Source: an uncultured Oscillospiraceae bacterium (GTDB lineage Bacteria > Bacillota > Clostridia > Oscillospirales > Oscillospiraceae). Taken from it: a stretch of 64,000 nucleotides of DNA. Location of the stretch: NCBI GenBank assembly GCA_947169975.1, contig CAMVRT010000004.1, positions 62,001 to 126,000 on the forward strand. The letters run 5' to 3'. A model generated the notes under the pieces. That model was given only the letters and a program-made list of their open reading frames with translations, searched no databases and was not told the DNA's origin. Below, in pieces: positions 25,010-34,559 of this stretch (positions are counted from its first letter, which is position 1; each line of letters opens with the position of its first letter). The translations under genes and the position numbers were made by a program.

Positions 25010-28000
25010 TTACTCCCGTGTAGACAGTAGTTCCATCAAATTCATCTTTGCGATCAGCACCACAGATATGGCACAGCCTGCCATGTAGCACAGAACGTAG
25101 CCTCCAAGCACAAGCAGCTGCAGCGGTCCGCCTGCGTAGAAGTGGACCAGTGCAAGGCAGCCGATGGCACAGCCCAGGATACACAGCAGGGCCTGCTCCC
25201 AGAAGAAGGACAGGAACAGCTGCATCCGCCTGACGCCGAAGCCGCGCATGATGGCAAACTCCCTCTTGCGGCCGCTGATCAGCAGCCAGGAAACGATGAA
25301 GCCCAACAGCGCTACCACGCCGAAAATGAGGCCAAGCATCACTCGGCCCATAGATAGATAGCGGCCGAGGTTCTCCGTCAGCTTCACAAACGAGGCGTCC
25401 CGCAGGACCAGTGCGGTGCGGTTATCCCCGAGATGTCCCGGCCAGCCAAAGCCGGCTTCATCAAGGGCTTGACGGCTCTCCTCCAGATGGGATGCTGACG
25501 TCAGCGTGAAGCGGCAGCTCTCCATCATATAGAAGTCATAGATGTATGCCCTGTAATTCTCCACGGTCCATCTCCCGTAGCGGAATCCATAGCTGCTGCC
25601 TTCAGGCGGCTCCTCGCCAAACACCACATCAGGCATAGCAAAAAAGCTGAGTGGCAGGTAGATATGAGCCCGAGAACCGGTCTGATGATAGACGCCCACG
25701 ATATGCAGTGTGACGGGTATCTCGTCGCCCAGGCTTCTGTTCCCCCGCATCATGCAGGTAAACTCGCAGTCGGGCGTCAAATGATGGGATTCCATGAATT
25801 CGTCGCCTACAATAGCCGGGTACGGCGCCAGCTCCTTGTCCGTTTCGATACCCAACAGAGCGCCGAAGATCGTCGGGTAGGAATCATCGGCAAGGCAGGA
25901 TTCGTCCCATCCGTCGACCCATTGGATAACAGGTTCTGTAAAGTAGAACTCCTTTGCGCCTTTTAAGTTGTTCGTACATACAAGCTCAGACTGAGCGTCG
26001 ATCCAGTCCTGTCTCCGCTCCTGCGCAAACGTACCTTCTCCAAAGGCCGGGATGTCCTCCGGCATCCAATAGACGTCACGAATGGACACATAGACGTCGC
26101 CCACGTCATCCAGTGACATCAGTTTATGGATGGTGGAGATCTTGACCGTCAAGCCGGAGAAGAAACGGCCGTCTGTGCTGGTGACCTGGCCTTCCAGCTG
26201 CGTCTTATGCAGCGCCTCATCCAGTTGCGTCTCCCAACCGCGATAGACACCTCCAAGAATGATGATGACCAAGGTGAGCACAGCAGACACAGCGACAACC
26301 AGCAGCGCACGGGGTCCGCCGCGCCGAATGGACAGCACCGCGTAGCGCATGCTTCCGGAACCGAAAACGCTTGTTTTTCCCCGGGGAACGCGAACGCGAC
26401 TCTTACCGCGGCGCAGCGTGCCTCCGCGATAGGCCGTGCGGAGGAACAGAAGGCAGAACAAAAGGGACAGGAGAATGATTCCCGCGATGGTAAGAGCCAA
26501 GGGCCAGACAGGGGTATCCACTTTGATATCGGCGGTCTTGACAGTGGAAACCAGCGTCTCACTGAATCGAAGCAGCTCCTTTTCCCCGGAAACGCGGGTC
26601 TGGATCCTGCGGAAAACGGCAGGCAGCCCCAAAAGGCCGAGAACACCGCCCAGAAGCGTTGCACTGCCGGAGATCACCAGTGCACCGGACAGCAGCCAGA
26701 GCACGATCTTTCGCCGAGGTGTTCCCAGGGACACCAGGATCCGTACTGTTTCGTTCTGACGGCCCACGAAGAGGAGGGCAAACAGAACCAGCACAGAAAC
26801 CGTGCCGACGGCGCAGAGCAGGAGCACGTTGGTAGCCGTGGATTGCAGCGACACGAACGGCTCGACAGCGTCTGCATAGCCCTGATCCAGCAGTGATACG
26901 CGCACGTTTTCAGGCATAATGGACTCCATTGCCATCACGGCTTCCACGCTTTTGGCGTTATCGAGGGAGGCGATGCCGATCCGGTACCCGTACAGCCGGG
27001 TCAGCGGTGCATCCGCCTGCTGCCAGATATAGGCTGTATATTCAGTATTTTCATTTGCAATACCTGTCACGGTCAACGACTGATGCCTGTCGGTCAATTC
27101 CACATCGTAGCGGTCATTTTCAGCGGAAGAAAACGCTGTATAGTCCAGCTTACCCCCCACCGGGATTTCCATTTTAACTGCCAGATCTCCGCTGATTACG
27201 CACTCATCCGGCCGTTCCGGCATCTTGCCTTCCTGCAGGTAGATGACGCCCTGATGGAACTCCCACAGATCATTGAGATTGCCGCAGGTCACCGTGTGAA
27301 CATAGTTGTTGATCGCCCGGTAGTGCTCCGCGGCCTGAGCGAACAGCTCGCCGGGTTCCTCCCCCGGCTCCAGCCTTGCGACAGGAGAAGCGTCGGAGTC
27401 GGGAAACTTCATGGCAAGGAATGCCTCCATGCCGTTGTGAATCCCCAGCTGATCTCCATCCACAAAGGTGCCGTGGAGAACATATAAGTCGCCGTAATCC
27501 ACATCATCCGGCACGAAATCCGGCAGAATGCTGACAAAAATATTCTCTTTTCCCGTGTAGGAATAGATGCTCCGCGAAACGATCCCGGTATAGTAATCTA
27601 CTTGATCCGACGGGACAATGCCAAGCTCTCCGTTGGGATCATATCCGACATCCATTGAGTACTTGGGCGACAGATGAGTTACAACGATAACGCCGCGGTT
27701 TTTATACGGCATGTCATTGCCGAGACGGATAAAGCCATCAACCGTGCCGAGGGTATGGCAGTCACGATACCATGCATTGACGCCTGGTATGGCACGGATT
27801 GCGCCGTCATCAATGGCAGACGATGCGGCTCGTGCGCTGGGATCCGGCTCGTCCCGGTCAGGGTATTCTGCGCCCATATATTCCACCACTGCAATGGAGC
27901 GGTAGGATTTGTCAAACTGTGCCAGCGCCGTATCGCAGTATAACCGTACGCCCAGCGCCAGTACCATCACCAGCGTCAGCACCAGGATCATTCCGGTGAA

Positions 28001-28057
28001 AAGCGCCGTTCTCCCCTTTGCACGGAGATTGGAGCGAATACCGTTTCGTACAATCAT
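25010..28057 (-). CDS. ABC transporter permease (FtsX/MacB-like), 1015 aa
   Basis: N-terminal TM, large extracytoplasmic regions, paired FtsX-like TM blocks; immediately upstream of the ATPase gene on the same strand. Confidence 0.88.
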   Translation of the reverse strand: MIVRNGIRSNLRAKGRTALFTGMILVLTLVMVLALGVRLYCDTALAQFDKSYRSIAVVEYMGAEYPDRDEPDPSARAASSAIDDGAIRAIPGVNAWYRDCHTLGTVDGFIRLGNDMPYKNRGVIVVTHLSPKYSMDVGYDPNGELGIVPSDQVDYYTGIVSRSIYSYTGKENIFVSILPDFVPDDVDYGDLYVLHGTFVDGDQLGIHNGMEAFLAMKFPDSDASPVARLEPGEEPGELFAQAAEHYRAINNYVHTVTCGNLNDLWEFHQGVIYLQEGKMPERPDECVISGDLAVKMEIPVGGKLDYTAFSSAENDRYDVELTDRHQSLTVTGIANENTEYTAYIWQQADAPLTRLYGYRIGIASLDNAKSVEAVMAMESIMPENVRVSLLDQGYADAVEPFVSLQSTATNVLLLCAVGTVSVLVLFALLFVGRQNETVRILVSLGTPRRKIVLWLLSGALVISGSATLLGGVLGLLGLPAVFRRIQTRVSGEKELLRFSETLVSTVKTADIKVDTPVWPLALTIAGIILLSLLFCLLFLRTAYRGGTLRRGKSRVRVPRGKTSVFGSGSMRYAVLSIRRGGPRALLVVAVSAVLTLVIIILGGVYRGWETQLDEALHKTQLEGQVTSTDGRFFSGLTVKISTIHKLMSLDDVGDVYVSIRDVYWMPEDIPAFGEGTFAQERRQDWIDAQSELVCTNNLKGAKEFYFTEPVIQWVDGWDESCLADDSYPTIFGALLGIETDKELAPYPAIVGDEFMESHHLTPDCEFTCMMRGNRSLGDEIPVTLHIVGVYHQTGSRAHIYLPLSFFAMPDVVFGEEPPEGSSYGFRYGRWTVENYRAYIYDFYMMESCRFTLTSASHLEESRQALDEAGFGWPGHLGDNRTALVLRDASFVKLTENLGRYLSMGRVMLGLIFGVVALLGFIVSWLLISGRKREFAIMRGFGVRRMQLFLSFFWEQALLCILGCAIGCLALVHFYAGGPLQLLVLGGYVLCYMAGCAISVVLIAKMNLMELLSTRE

Positions 28058-28183
28058 CTGAACACCTCGTCAATGCGTCTCTGTTTTGTACTGTTTCATA
28101 CAAATGAGTATATAAACAATACCGGGCTATGTCAACTATATCGCACCATACCGCTGTCCCTCGGAAGGTCTGCTTCCATAGTT

Positions 28184-28217
28184 GTAACGGCCTGCCCGTT
28201 TATGGGCAGGCCGTTAC
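28184..28217 (-). terminator. terminator of the pot operon
   Basis: gtaacggcctgccc-6 nt-gggcaggccgttac perfect 14-bp stem. Confidence 0.65.
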
Positions 28218-28257
28218 ATTCAGTTCACTGATACATTCAGGCTAGGCGTACGTGAAA

Positions 28258-30372
28258 TCAGCGGTTGACTCGTTTCCTGTTGTTCTGACTCCTTCTGCGT
28301 TTGTTGAACCGGAGGAAAACGGCACATAGGATTGCCAGCAGAAGAAGGACTGCAACAATGATGAGTCCCGTGGGCGGGCTATCGGACCGTTCTGACACAC
28401 CCAGCTCATTCCAAAGATCGTTATAGAGCTGCAGCGTCTTGGTGGGGAGATTCTCGTAGATCTCACAACGCTCCAGCACATCCTCGCCGGGGGCCATGAT
28501 TTCATAGATTTCCTCGTCAAGCTCCTCGTCGTACAAATCCTGATAGTAGCGGGGGTAATCTGCCAGCGCTTCGGCATTGGGAGAGGCGTACCAGATATAA
28601 TCCATGTTGGCCAGGTTGGATTCCGTGGATGCAATAAAGTTGATCCAGGCCTCTGCCTCCGCCTTGTGGGGAGAGGTCTTCAGCACACACATGGCATCCA
28701 CAAACCAGTTGGAACCCTCATCGGGTACAACAAAGGCCAGGTCCTCATTGTTATCCAGCATGGTCAGATAGTCGCCCGCATAGTACATGGCGATAGCTGC
28801 GTTGCCGCCCTCCATCTTCTGAAAGACCTGATCCATAACAAATGCCTGATACACGCCGGCATTTTTGGCATCCTTAAGAACCCGGAAGGCATCCCGCAGT
28901 TCTGCTTCGTCCGTCGTGTTGATATCGTAACCCAGATACAGAAGCGCAGAAGCAAGGGCATCGCGGGAGTTGTTGATCATCAGCACCTGGCCGGCATACT
29001 TGGGATCGAACATGGCGCTCCAGCTGGTGATCTCCTCGTCCACCATGGTGGTGTTGTAAATGATTCCCAGCGTTCCCCACGTATACGGAACAGAATATTT
29101 GTTTTCAGGGTCGTAGCTGAGGTTTTTGTACTGATCGTCAATGAGCTTGTAGTTCGGGATGTTATCGAAGTTCAGCTCAGCCAGCATATCTTCTTCAATG
29201 AGACGGGCGATCATGTAGTCCGAGGGAACGATGACGTCGAAGTCTGCGCCGCCCATCTCAATGAGAGAATAGAGGGCTTCGTTGCTCTCTACCGTCTGGT
29301 AGTTGACGGCGATGCCGGTCTCCTCCTCAAACTGTGTGATCAGTTCCTCATCGATATACTCACCCCAGGAGCAGATATTCACCTCAGGCCGGGCGTTGGC
29401 GGCGCGGCCGGTGACAATCAGCGTTACCAGAAGAGCCAGTGCCAGCGCACCTGCACCCACACGCCGCAGGATACGAGCGGTGCGGCTGGGCTCCTTTGTG
29501 CGGATGGTTCCCTTCTCGGCACGCTTCTGCATGCTGGATTCGCGGATGTTGATAATGATCAGCAGGATCAGCACCGTGGTGAACAGCAGCGTGGACACCG
29601 CGTTGATCTGCGGGCTGACGCGCTTCTTGGTCATGCCGTAGATAGTCATGGCCAGAGTGGAGGTGCGGGAGCCGGCGGTGAAGTAGCTGATGATGAAGTC
29701 GTCCACGGACATGGTGAAGGCGGTCAGTGCGCCGGATACGACACCGGGTTTGATCTCGGGGATGACAACCTTCCAGAATGCCTGCATCCAGGTGCAGCCC
29801 AGATCCTGTGCCGCGTCAATGAGGTTGCGATCCATCTGCCGCAGCTTGGGTCCGACGGCCAGGATCACATAGGGGATGTTGAAGCAGACATGTGCAATCA
29901 GCATGGTGCCGAAGCCCAGGCTCAGCCGGTTGGGCAGCACAAACCAGCTCTGAATGGAGTTGATCCATCCGGCGATGCTTCCCCAGCCGCGGAAAAACGC
30001 CACAAACAGCAGGCACAGGCTGACGCCGGTGACGATATCGGCGTTCATCATGGGGATGTTGTTCACAGCCATCAGCGCATCCCGGGACTTGCGACGCATG
30101 CTGTAAAAGCCGATGGCCGCAAAGGTGCCGGCGATGGTGGCGATGATCGTTGCCAGCAGGGACACCATCAGCGTGGTGTATACGCTGGTCAGAATGAGCC
30201 GGTTATTCAGCAGCTCACGGTACCAGTGCAGGGAGAAACCCGTCCAGACCGAGCTGGAAGTACCGGAGTTGAAGGAGAAGATGATGAGAATAAGGATGGG
30301 CGCATAGAGGAACAGGAAAACCAGTCCGATGAGAATGCGATCGCCCAGGTTATTGTTTTTCGTCTTTTTCAC
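28258..30372 (-). CDS. fused spermidine/putrescine ABC permease (PotC) - substrate-binding protein (PotD), with C-terminal TM helix
   Basis: N-terminal PotC-like permease (AHVCFNIPYVILAVGPKLRQMDRNLIDAAQDLGCTWMQAFWKVVIPEIKPGV), then PotD-like domain (VNICSWGEYIDEELITQFEEETGIAVNYQTVESNEALYSLIEMGGADFDVIVPSDYMIARL), then TGLIIVAVLLLLAILCAVFLRFNKRRR. Confidence 0.92.
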   Translation of the reverse strand: MKKTKNNNLGDRILIGLVFLFLYAPILILIIFSFNSGTSSSVWTGFSLHWYRELLNNRLILTSVYTTLMVSLLATIIATIAGTFAAIGFYSMRRKSRDALMAVNNIPMMNADIVTGVSLCLLFVAFFRGWGSIAGWINSIQSWFVLPNRLSLGFGTMLIAHVCFNIPYVILAVGPKLRQMDRNLIDAAQDLGCTWMQAFWKVVIPEIKPGVVSGALTAFTMSVDDFIISYFTAGSRTSTLAMTIYGMTKKRVSPQINAVSTLLFTTVLILLIIINIRESSMQKRAEKGTIRTKEPSRTARILRRVGAGALALALLVTLIVTGRAANARPEVNICSWGEYIDEELITQFEEETGIAVNYQTVESNEALYSLIEMGGADFDVIVPSDYMIARLIEEDMLAELNFDNIPNYKLIDDQYKNLSYDPENKYSVPYTWGTLGIIYNTTMVDEEITSWSAMFDPKYAGQVLMINNSRDALASALLYLGYDINTTDEAELRDAFRVLKDAKNAGVYQAFVMDQVFQKMEGGNAAIAMYYAGDYLTMLDNNEDLAFVVPDEGSNWFVDAMCVLKTSPHKAEAEAWINFIASTESNLANMDYIWYASPNAEALADYPRYYQDLYDEELDEEIYEIMAPGEDVLERCEIYENLPTKTLQLYNDLWNELGVSERSDSPPTGLIIVAVLLLLAILCAVFLRFNKRRRSQNNRKRVNR

Positions 30373-31223
30373 ATCATCACCGCCTGTTCCTCGCCCTCAC
30401 CAAAGCGATTCATCACGATCATGCAGAGAACGACAATGATCATCATCACCAGAGAGATGGCCGCGCCCAGCTGCGGGTTATAGGCGCCGCCCAGGAACTG
30501 CCGCTCAATGAGGTCGCCCAGCAGCAGCTCAGTGCCGCCGCCCAGCATCTGGGAGATGGCAAAGGTGGACACAGAGGGCACGAATACCATGGTGATGCCG
30601 GAAAGCACACCGGGCAGGCTCAGGGGCAGGATCACCTTGCGGAACACCGTGGAGGAGTTGGCGCCCAGATCCCGGGCAGCCTCCAGCAGGGAGTGATCCA
30701 GCTTGATGATGACGGAATAAATGGGCAGGATCATGAAGGGCAGGTAGTTATACACCATGCCCAGCACCACCGCGCCGCCGGTGTTCATCATGGGGAAATA
30801 GGTCAGGTTGCTGCCGGTGATGTTGTTGTAGAGGGTAATCAGTCCGATCTTCTGAAACAGCTGGTTGAGAAGACCGTTGTTGTCCAGAATAGTGATCCAA
30901 CTGTAGGTGCGCAGCAGGAAGTTCATCCACATGGGCAGCATGATGAGAACCATGGCAGTACGCTGGAATCCGGCGCCTTCCCGGCTCATCAGATATGCCA
31001 CGGGATAGCCGATCAGCAGGCAGATGATCGTAGCGATTACGGCCATTTTGAAGGAGCGGAGAAATACCTCCGTATAACTGCCCATCTTCACGAAGTTCTC
31101 CAGAGAGAAGCCTCCGTTTTGAGAAGCAAAGGCGTAAACCACCATGATGATGATCGGCGCCACCACAAACAGCGCCATCCAAACCACGTAGGGAACGGCG
31201 AACCGGGAGAGCTTATTCTTCAT
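30369..31223 (-). CDS. potB: spermidine/putrescine ABC permease
   Basis: [32 protein letters not shown]...[34 protein letters not shown]. Confidence 0.92.
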   Translation of the reverse strand: MKNKLSRFAVPYVVWMALFVVAPIIIMVVYAFASQNGGFSLENFVKMGSYTEVFLRSFKMAVIATIICLLIGYPVAYLMSREGAGFQRTAMVLIMLPMWMNFLLRTYSWITILDNNGLLNQLFQKIGLITLYNNITGSNLTYFPMMNTGGAVVLGMVYNYLPFMILPIYSVIIKLDHSLLEAARDLGANSSTVFRKVILPLSLPGVLSGITMVFVPSVSTFAISQMLGGGTELLLGDLIERQFLGGAYNPQLGAAISLVMMIIVVLCMIVMNRFGEGEEQAVMM

Positions 31224-32352
31224 CCCCGCTCTCCTCCTCTTCCAGCGCGCTGACGTCAGCCAGCTCCTCATACTCCTCGGAATAGGAGGAGTAGTCGCCG
31301 AACATACCGGAGTATTCGCTCTTCTTCATGATGTGGAAGCCGTCCGGATCGATCTTGACGCCAACCTGGGAGCCCACAGGGGAGTGATCCGTGGTTTGGA
31401 CCAGCCACTTGAAGCCGCCCAGATCCACGATGATGTCATACTGCATGCCCTTGAAGGTAACGTTGGTAACGGTGCCCGCCAGCTGGCCCTGATCCACGGG
31501 GACAATGTCGATGTCCTCGGGACGGATAACCACGTCCACCGGCTCATTGGGAGCAAAACCGCCGTCCACGCAGGGGAACTCCTTGCGGTACATGCGGACT
31601 ACGCCGTCGCGCACCATGGTGCCGTTGAGGATATTGGACTCGCCGATAAAGTCCGCCACAAAGGCGTTCTGGGGCTCATTATAGATATCCTCCGGAGATC
31701 CCACCTGCTGGATGCGGCCTTTGTCCATCACCACCACGGTGTCGGACATGGTCAGGGCTTCCTCCTGATCGTGGGTAACATATATAAACGTGATGCCCAT
31801 CTGCTGCTGGATACGCTTCAGCTCGATCTGCATATCCTTGCGCAGACGAAGATCCAGAGCGCCAAGAGGCTCGTCCAGCAGCAGAACCTTGGGACGGTTC
31901 ACCAGTGCGCGGGCAATGGCCACGCGCTGCTGCTGGCCGCCGGAAAGCTGATCCACACGGCGGCGCTCAAAGCCCTTCAGGCTGACAACCTCCAGCATCT
32001 CCATGACCCGCTCCTCAATCTCCCGGGCGGGCACCTTGGCGATACGCAGTCCGAACGCGATATTCTCAAAAACGTCCAGATGCGGAAAGAGGGCATACTT
32101 CTGGAATACGGTGTTGATCTGCCGCTTGTGAGGCGGGACATCATTAATCCTCACACCGTCAAAGGTGACGTCTCCCGACGTGGGTGTCGTGAAACCGCCA
32201 ATAATCCTCAGCGTCGTGGTCTTACCACAGCCGCTGGGGCCCAGAAGTGTGAGGAATTCGGAATCATTGATACATAGATTGATGTGATCGAGAACCAGCT
32301 CGTCGTCAAACGCCATGCACAGATCGTGCAGACGAATCAACTCTTTGGACAT
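31213..32352 (-). CDS. potA: spermidine/putrescine ABC ATP-binding protein
   Basis: [19 protein letters not shown]...[70 protein letters not shown]. Confidence 0.95.
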   Translation of the reverse strand: MSKELIRLHDLCMAFDDELVLDHINLCINDSEFLTLLGPSGCGKTTTLRIIGGFTTPTSGDVTFDGVRINDVPPHKRQINTVFQKYALFPHLDVFENIAFGLRIAKVPAREIEERVMEMLEVVSLKGFERRRVDQLSGGQQQRVAIARALVNRPKVLLLDEPLGALDLRLRKDMQIELKRIQQQMGITFIYVTHDQEEALTMSDTVVVMDKGRIQQVGSPEDIYNEPQNAFVADFIGESNILNGTMVRDGVVRMYRKEFPCVDGGFAPNEPVDVVIRPEDIDIVPVDQGQLAGTVTNVTFKGMQYDIIVDLGGFKWLVQTTDHSPVGSQVGVKIDPDGFHIMKKSEYSGMFGDYSSYSEEYEELADVSALEEEESGDEE

Positions 32353-32448
32353 TTATCCTCCCCCGTTCATTGTGAATTCTGCCGCCTCTCGCCTTCAAAC
32401 CCTGGCCCGGAGCGAGGCTGTATTTTTCCGTTGAAATTTGGCAGCTAC

Positions 32449-32477
32449 AATATATATAAAATATGAACAAATGTCAA
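32449..32477 (-). promoter_or_regulatory. SigA-type promoter of the potA operon
   Basis: Minus strand TTGACA-N17-TATATT. Confidence 0.65.
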
Positions 32478-32520
32478 TGGAGTCGGGCAAATTATCTGCA
32501 CTTTTTTACGCAAAATAAAG

Positions 32521-32552
32521 CGGCGATCTGCGCAAAGCCGTGCAGATCGCCG
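32521..32552 (-). terminator. terminator of the RluA-family gene
   Basis: cggcgatctgc-10 nt-gcagatcgccg. Confidence 0.65.
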
Positions 32553-32567
32553 TTCGTTTTTGGTAAT

Positions 32568-33530
32568 TCAGCCTTTTCTGAAGTATTTGTCCCGGAAGGG
32601 CACATCCTCCACGGTGAAGCTGCGTCCCCGCAGATAGTTCAGGATCCCCGCGTCCGTTGGGAAGTCAAAGGTCAGCTTATAGGAATACAGCGCCTGCCGC
32701 GTCTCGTTATAGCGGCGGTTCACCTCTCCCCTGCCGTATTTCCCGTCGCCCAGCAGCGGACAGCCCAGATCGGCAAAAGAGGCCCGGATCTGATGGGTGC
32801 GTCCCGTCTCCAGCTTGACCTCCACGAGGCTCAATTCGCTGCGTGTCTCCAGCGTTTTATAGTGTGTTATAGCGGTCTTTCCGCCGGGCACCGGCTTGTG
32901 GTAGACGCGGACACTGTTCTTTTTCTCATCCTTCAGCAGGAAGCACTCGATGGTTCCATTCGACGGCTTTGGACGTCCCACCGTGATGCAGAGGTACCGC
33001 TTCTCAATCTCCCGGTCACGAATCTTATCGTTGATGATCCGCAGGGTCTCGGCGTTCTTGGCGGCGATCACAAGGCCGCCGGTATTGCGGTCAATGCGGT
33101 TGCACAGCGCCGGAGTAAAGGCGTTCTCCCACCGGGGATTCCACTCCCTCTTCTGATAGAGATAGGCCTGGATGTGGTTGATGAGCGTATTGACCTTCTC
33201 TGTCTCATCGGCGTGGACAACGAGGCCCGGCCGCTTGTTGAGGAGCATGATGTTCTCGTCCTCATAGACAATGTCCAGCGTGGGCTTGAACAGGGTGAGG
33301 AACATGTTGTCCTCCCGCGGCTGATCGAAGAACTCATCGTTGATGTAGAGCTGCAGCACGTCCCCCTCCAGCAGTCGCTGGTCACGCTGGGCACGCTGTC
33401 CGTTGCACTTGATCCGCTTGAGGCGGATGTACTTCTGCAGCAGCGCAGAGGGCAACAGCGGCAGTGATTTGGACACAAACCGGTCCAAACGCTGTCCCGC
33501 GTCGTTTTTTCCGACTGTCAGTTCCCGCAC
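32568..33530 (-). CDS. RluA-family pseudouridine synthase
   Basis: S4-like N-terminus; NRIDRNTGGLVIAAKN...LETGRTHQIRASFADLGCPLLGDGKYG. Confidence 0.92.
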   Translation of the reverse strand: MRELTVGKNDAGQRLDRFVSKSLPLLPSALLQKYIRLKRIKCNGQRAQRDQRLLEGDVLQLYINDEFFDQPREDNMFLTLFKPTLDIVYEDENIMLLNKRPGLVVHADETEKVNTLINHIQAYLYQKREWNPRWENAFTPALCNRIDRNTGGLVIAAKNAETLRIINDKIRDREIEKRYLCITVGRPKPSNGTIECFLLKDEKKNSVRVYHKPVPGGKTAITHYKTLETRSELSLVEVKLETGRTHQIRASFADLGCPLLGDGKYGRGEVNRRYNETRQALYSYKLTFDFPTDAGILNYLRGRSFTVEDVPFRDKYFRKG

Positions 33531-33607
33531 AGTGACGCCCTCCTCTCCGAATCTGCCTTCATTCTACCTGATTTTTGAAAAAAGTCAAAATAAATGTGAA
33601 AAAATGT

Positions 33608-33636
33608 TTGACAAGTATTTTCCCATCTACTATAAT
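33608..33636 (+). promoter_or_regulatory. consensus SigA promoter of yceD-rpmF
   Basis: TTGACA-N17-TATAAT, exact consensus. Confidence 0.85.
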
Positions 33637-33663
33637 ATCATTCGTGTCATTAAGAGGTGAACT

Positions 33664-34164
33664 ATGCGTCTGAACGTCAACAAGCTGCTGCATACCCCCG
33701 GAGCCAGTCAGGATTTCCGTTTTGAGATGGATCTGAGCGACCTGGATTTCGGCGGAACAAGGCCTGTTTGCCGCCCGGTTGTTGTGGACGGCCGGGTGCA
33801 CAATGAGGCCGGCATGCTGCTGTGCGAGCTGCAGGCGCAAACCCGGCTGCACTGTGTGTGTGACCGGTGCCTGGATGAATTCGACGAGGATAAGATCGTT
33901 CCCTACTCCTGCGTTCTGGCGGAGGAGAAGGCGACGGACGAGAACGACGACATCATCCTGCTGGAGCATGACGAAGTGGATCTGGACGATCTGGCCCGCA
34001 CGGCGTTCATTCTCAATATGGACACGAAAACTCTATGCTCGCCTGACTGCAAAGGCTTGTGCGGCGGCTGCGGTGTGAATCTCAACCGCGAGAGCTGCCG
34101 GTGCAAAAAGCAGGTCGATCCCCGGCTTGCAAAGCTGGCAAAGCTGCTGGAGCAGAACGATTGA
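33664..34164 (+). CDS. YceD/DUF177 family protein
   Basis: VCDRCLDEFD...FILNMDTKTLCSPDCKGLCGGCGVNLNRESCRCKKQVDPRLAKLAKLL; upstream of rpmF as in many bacteria. Confidence 0.9.
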   Translation: MRLNVNKLLHTPGASQDFRFEMDLSDLDFGGTRPVCRPVVVDGRVHNEAGMLLCELQAQTRLHCVCDRCLDEFDEDKIVPYSCVLAEEKATDENDDIILLEHDEVDLDDLARTAFILNMDTKTLCSPDCKGLCGGCGVNLNRESCRCKKQVDPRLAKLAKLLEQND

Positions 34165-34215
34165 GTGAACATCATAAATTACTGCTCCGGCAGTTAAGAC
34201 CAAGGAGGTGTCAAC

Positions 34216-34413
34216 ATGGCAGTCCCTAAGGGAAAAGTATCCAAACAAAGACGCAATAAGAGACGCAGCTCCGTGTGGAAGCTGGCGACTCCCGGTCTGG
34301 TGGCATGCCCCAAGTGCGGTGCGCTGCATCTGCCCCACAGAATGTGCCCGGAGTGCGGTACCTATAACGGCCGTGAGGTCAAGGTCATCAAGTCCGTGGC
34401 CGCAGGCAAGTAA
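34216..34413 (+). CDS. rpmF: 50S ribosomal protein L32
   Basis: MAVPKGKVSKQRRNKRRSSVWKLATPGLVACPKCGALHLPHRMCPECGTYNGREV. Confidence 0.95.
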   Translation: MAVPKGKVSKQRRNKRRSSVWKLATPGLVACPKCGALHLPHRMCPECGTYNGREVKVIKSVAAGK

Positions 34414-34433
34414 TCCATCCGTGTGTCCTTGTT

Positions 34434-34468
34434 AGGAGGGAAGATTCGTCTTCCCTCCTTACTTTTTT
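34434..34468 (+). terminator. terminator of yceD-rpmF
   Basis: aggagggaaga-ttcg-tcttccctcct followed by a T run. Confidence 0.85.
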
Positions 34469-34559
34469 CTCTTTTTCCATCCCGGTCTTGCAAAGAGTCC
34501 AATATTTGGTTATAATAAATTGATTTAATATCTCCATTCTGTCGTGAGGTCAACTGCCC

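Noticed and set aside
24332-28057. Bacteriocin or lantibiotic export/immunity island
   Set aside because: Only a generic MacB/FtsX-type ATPase-permease pair; no precursor peptide, modification enzyme or two-component system nearby.
28666-30483. 605-aa plus-strand ORF antisense to potCD
   Set aside because: Antisense shadow; His/Gln/Gly-rich translation typical of a reverse-frame artefact.
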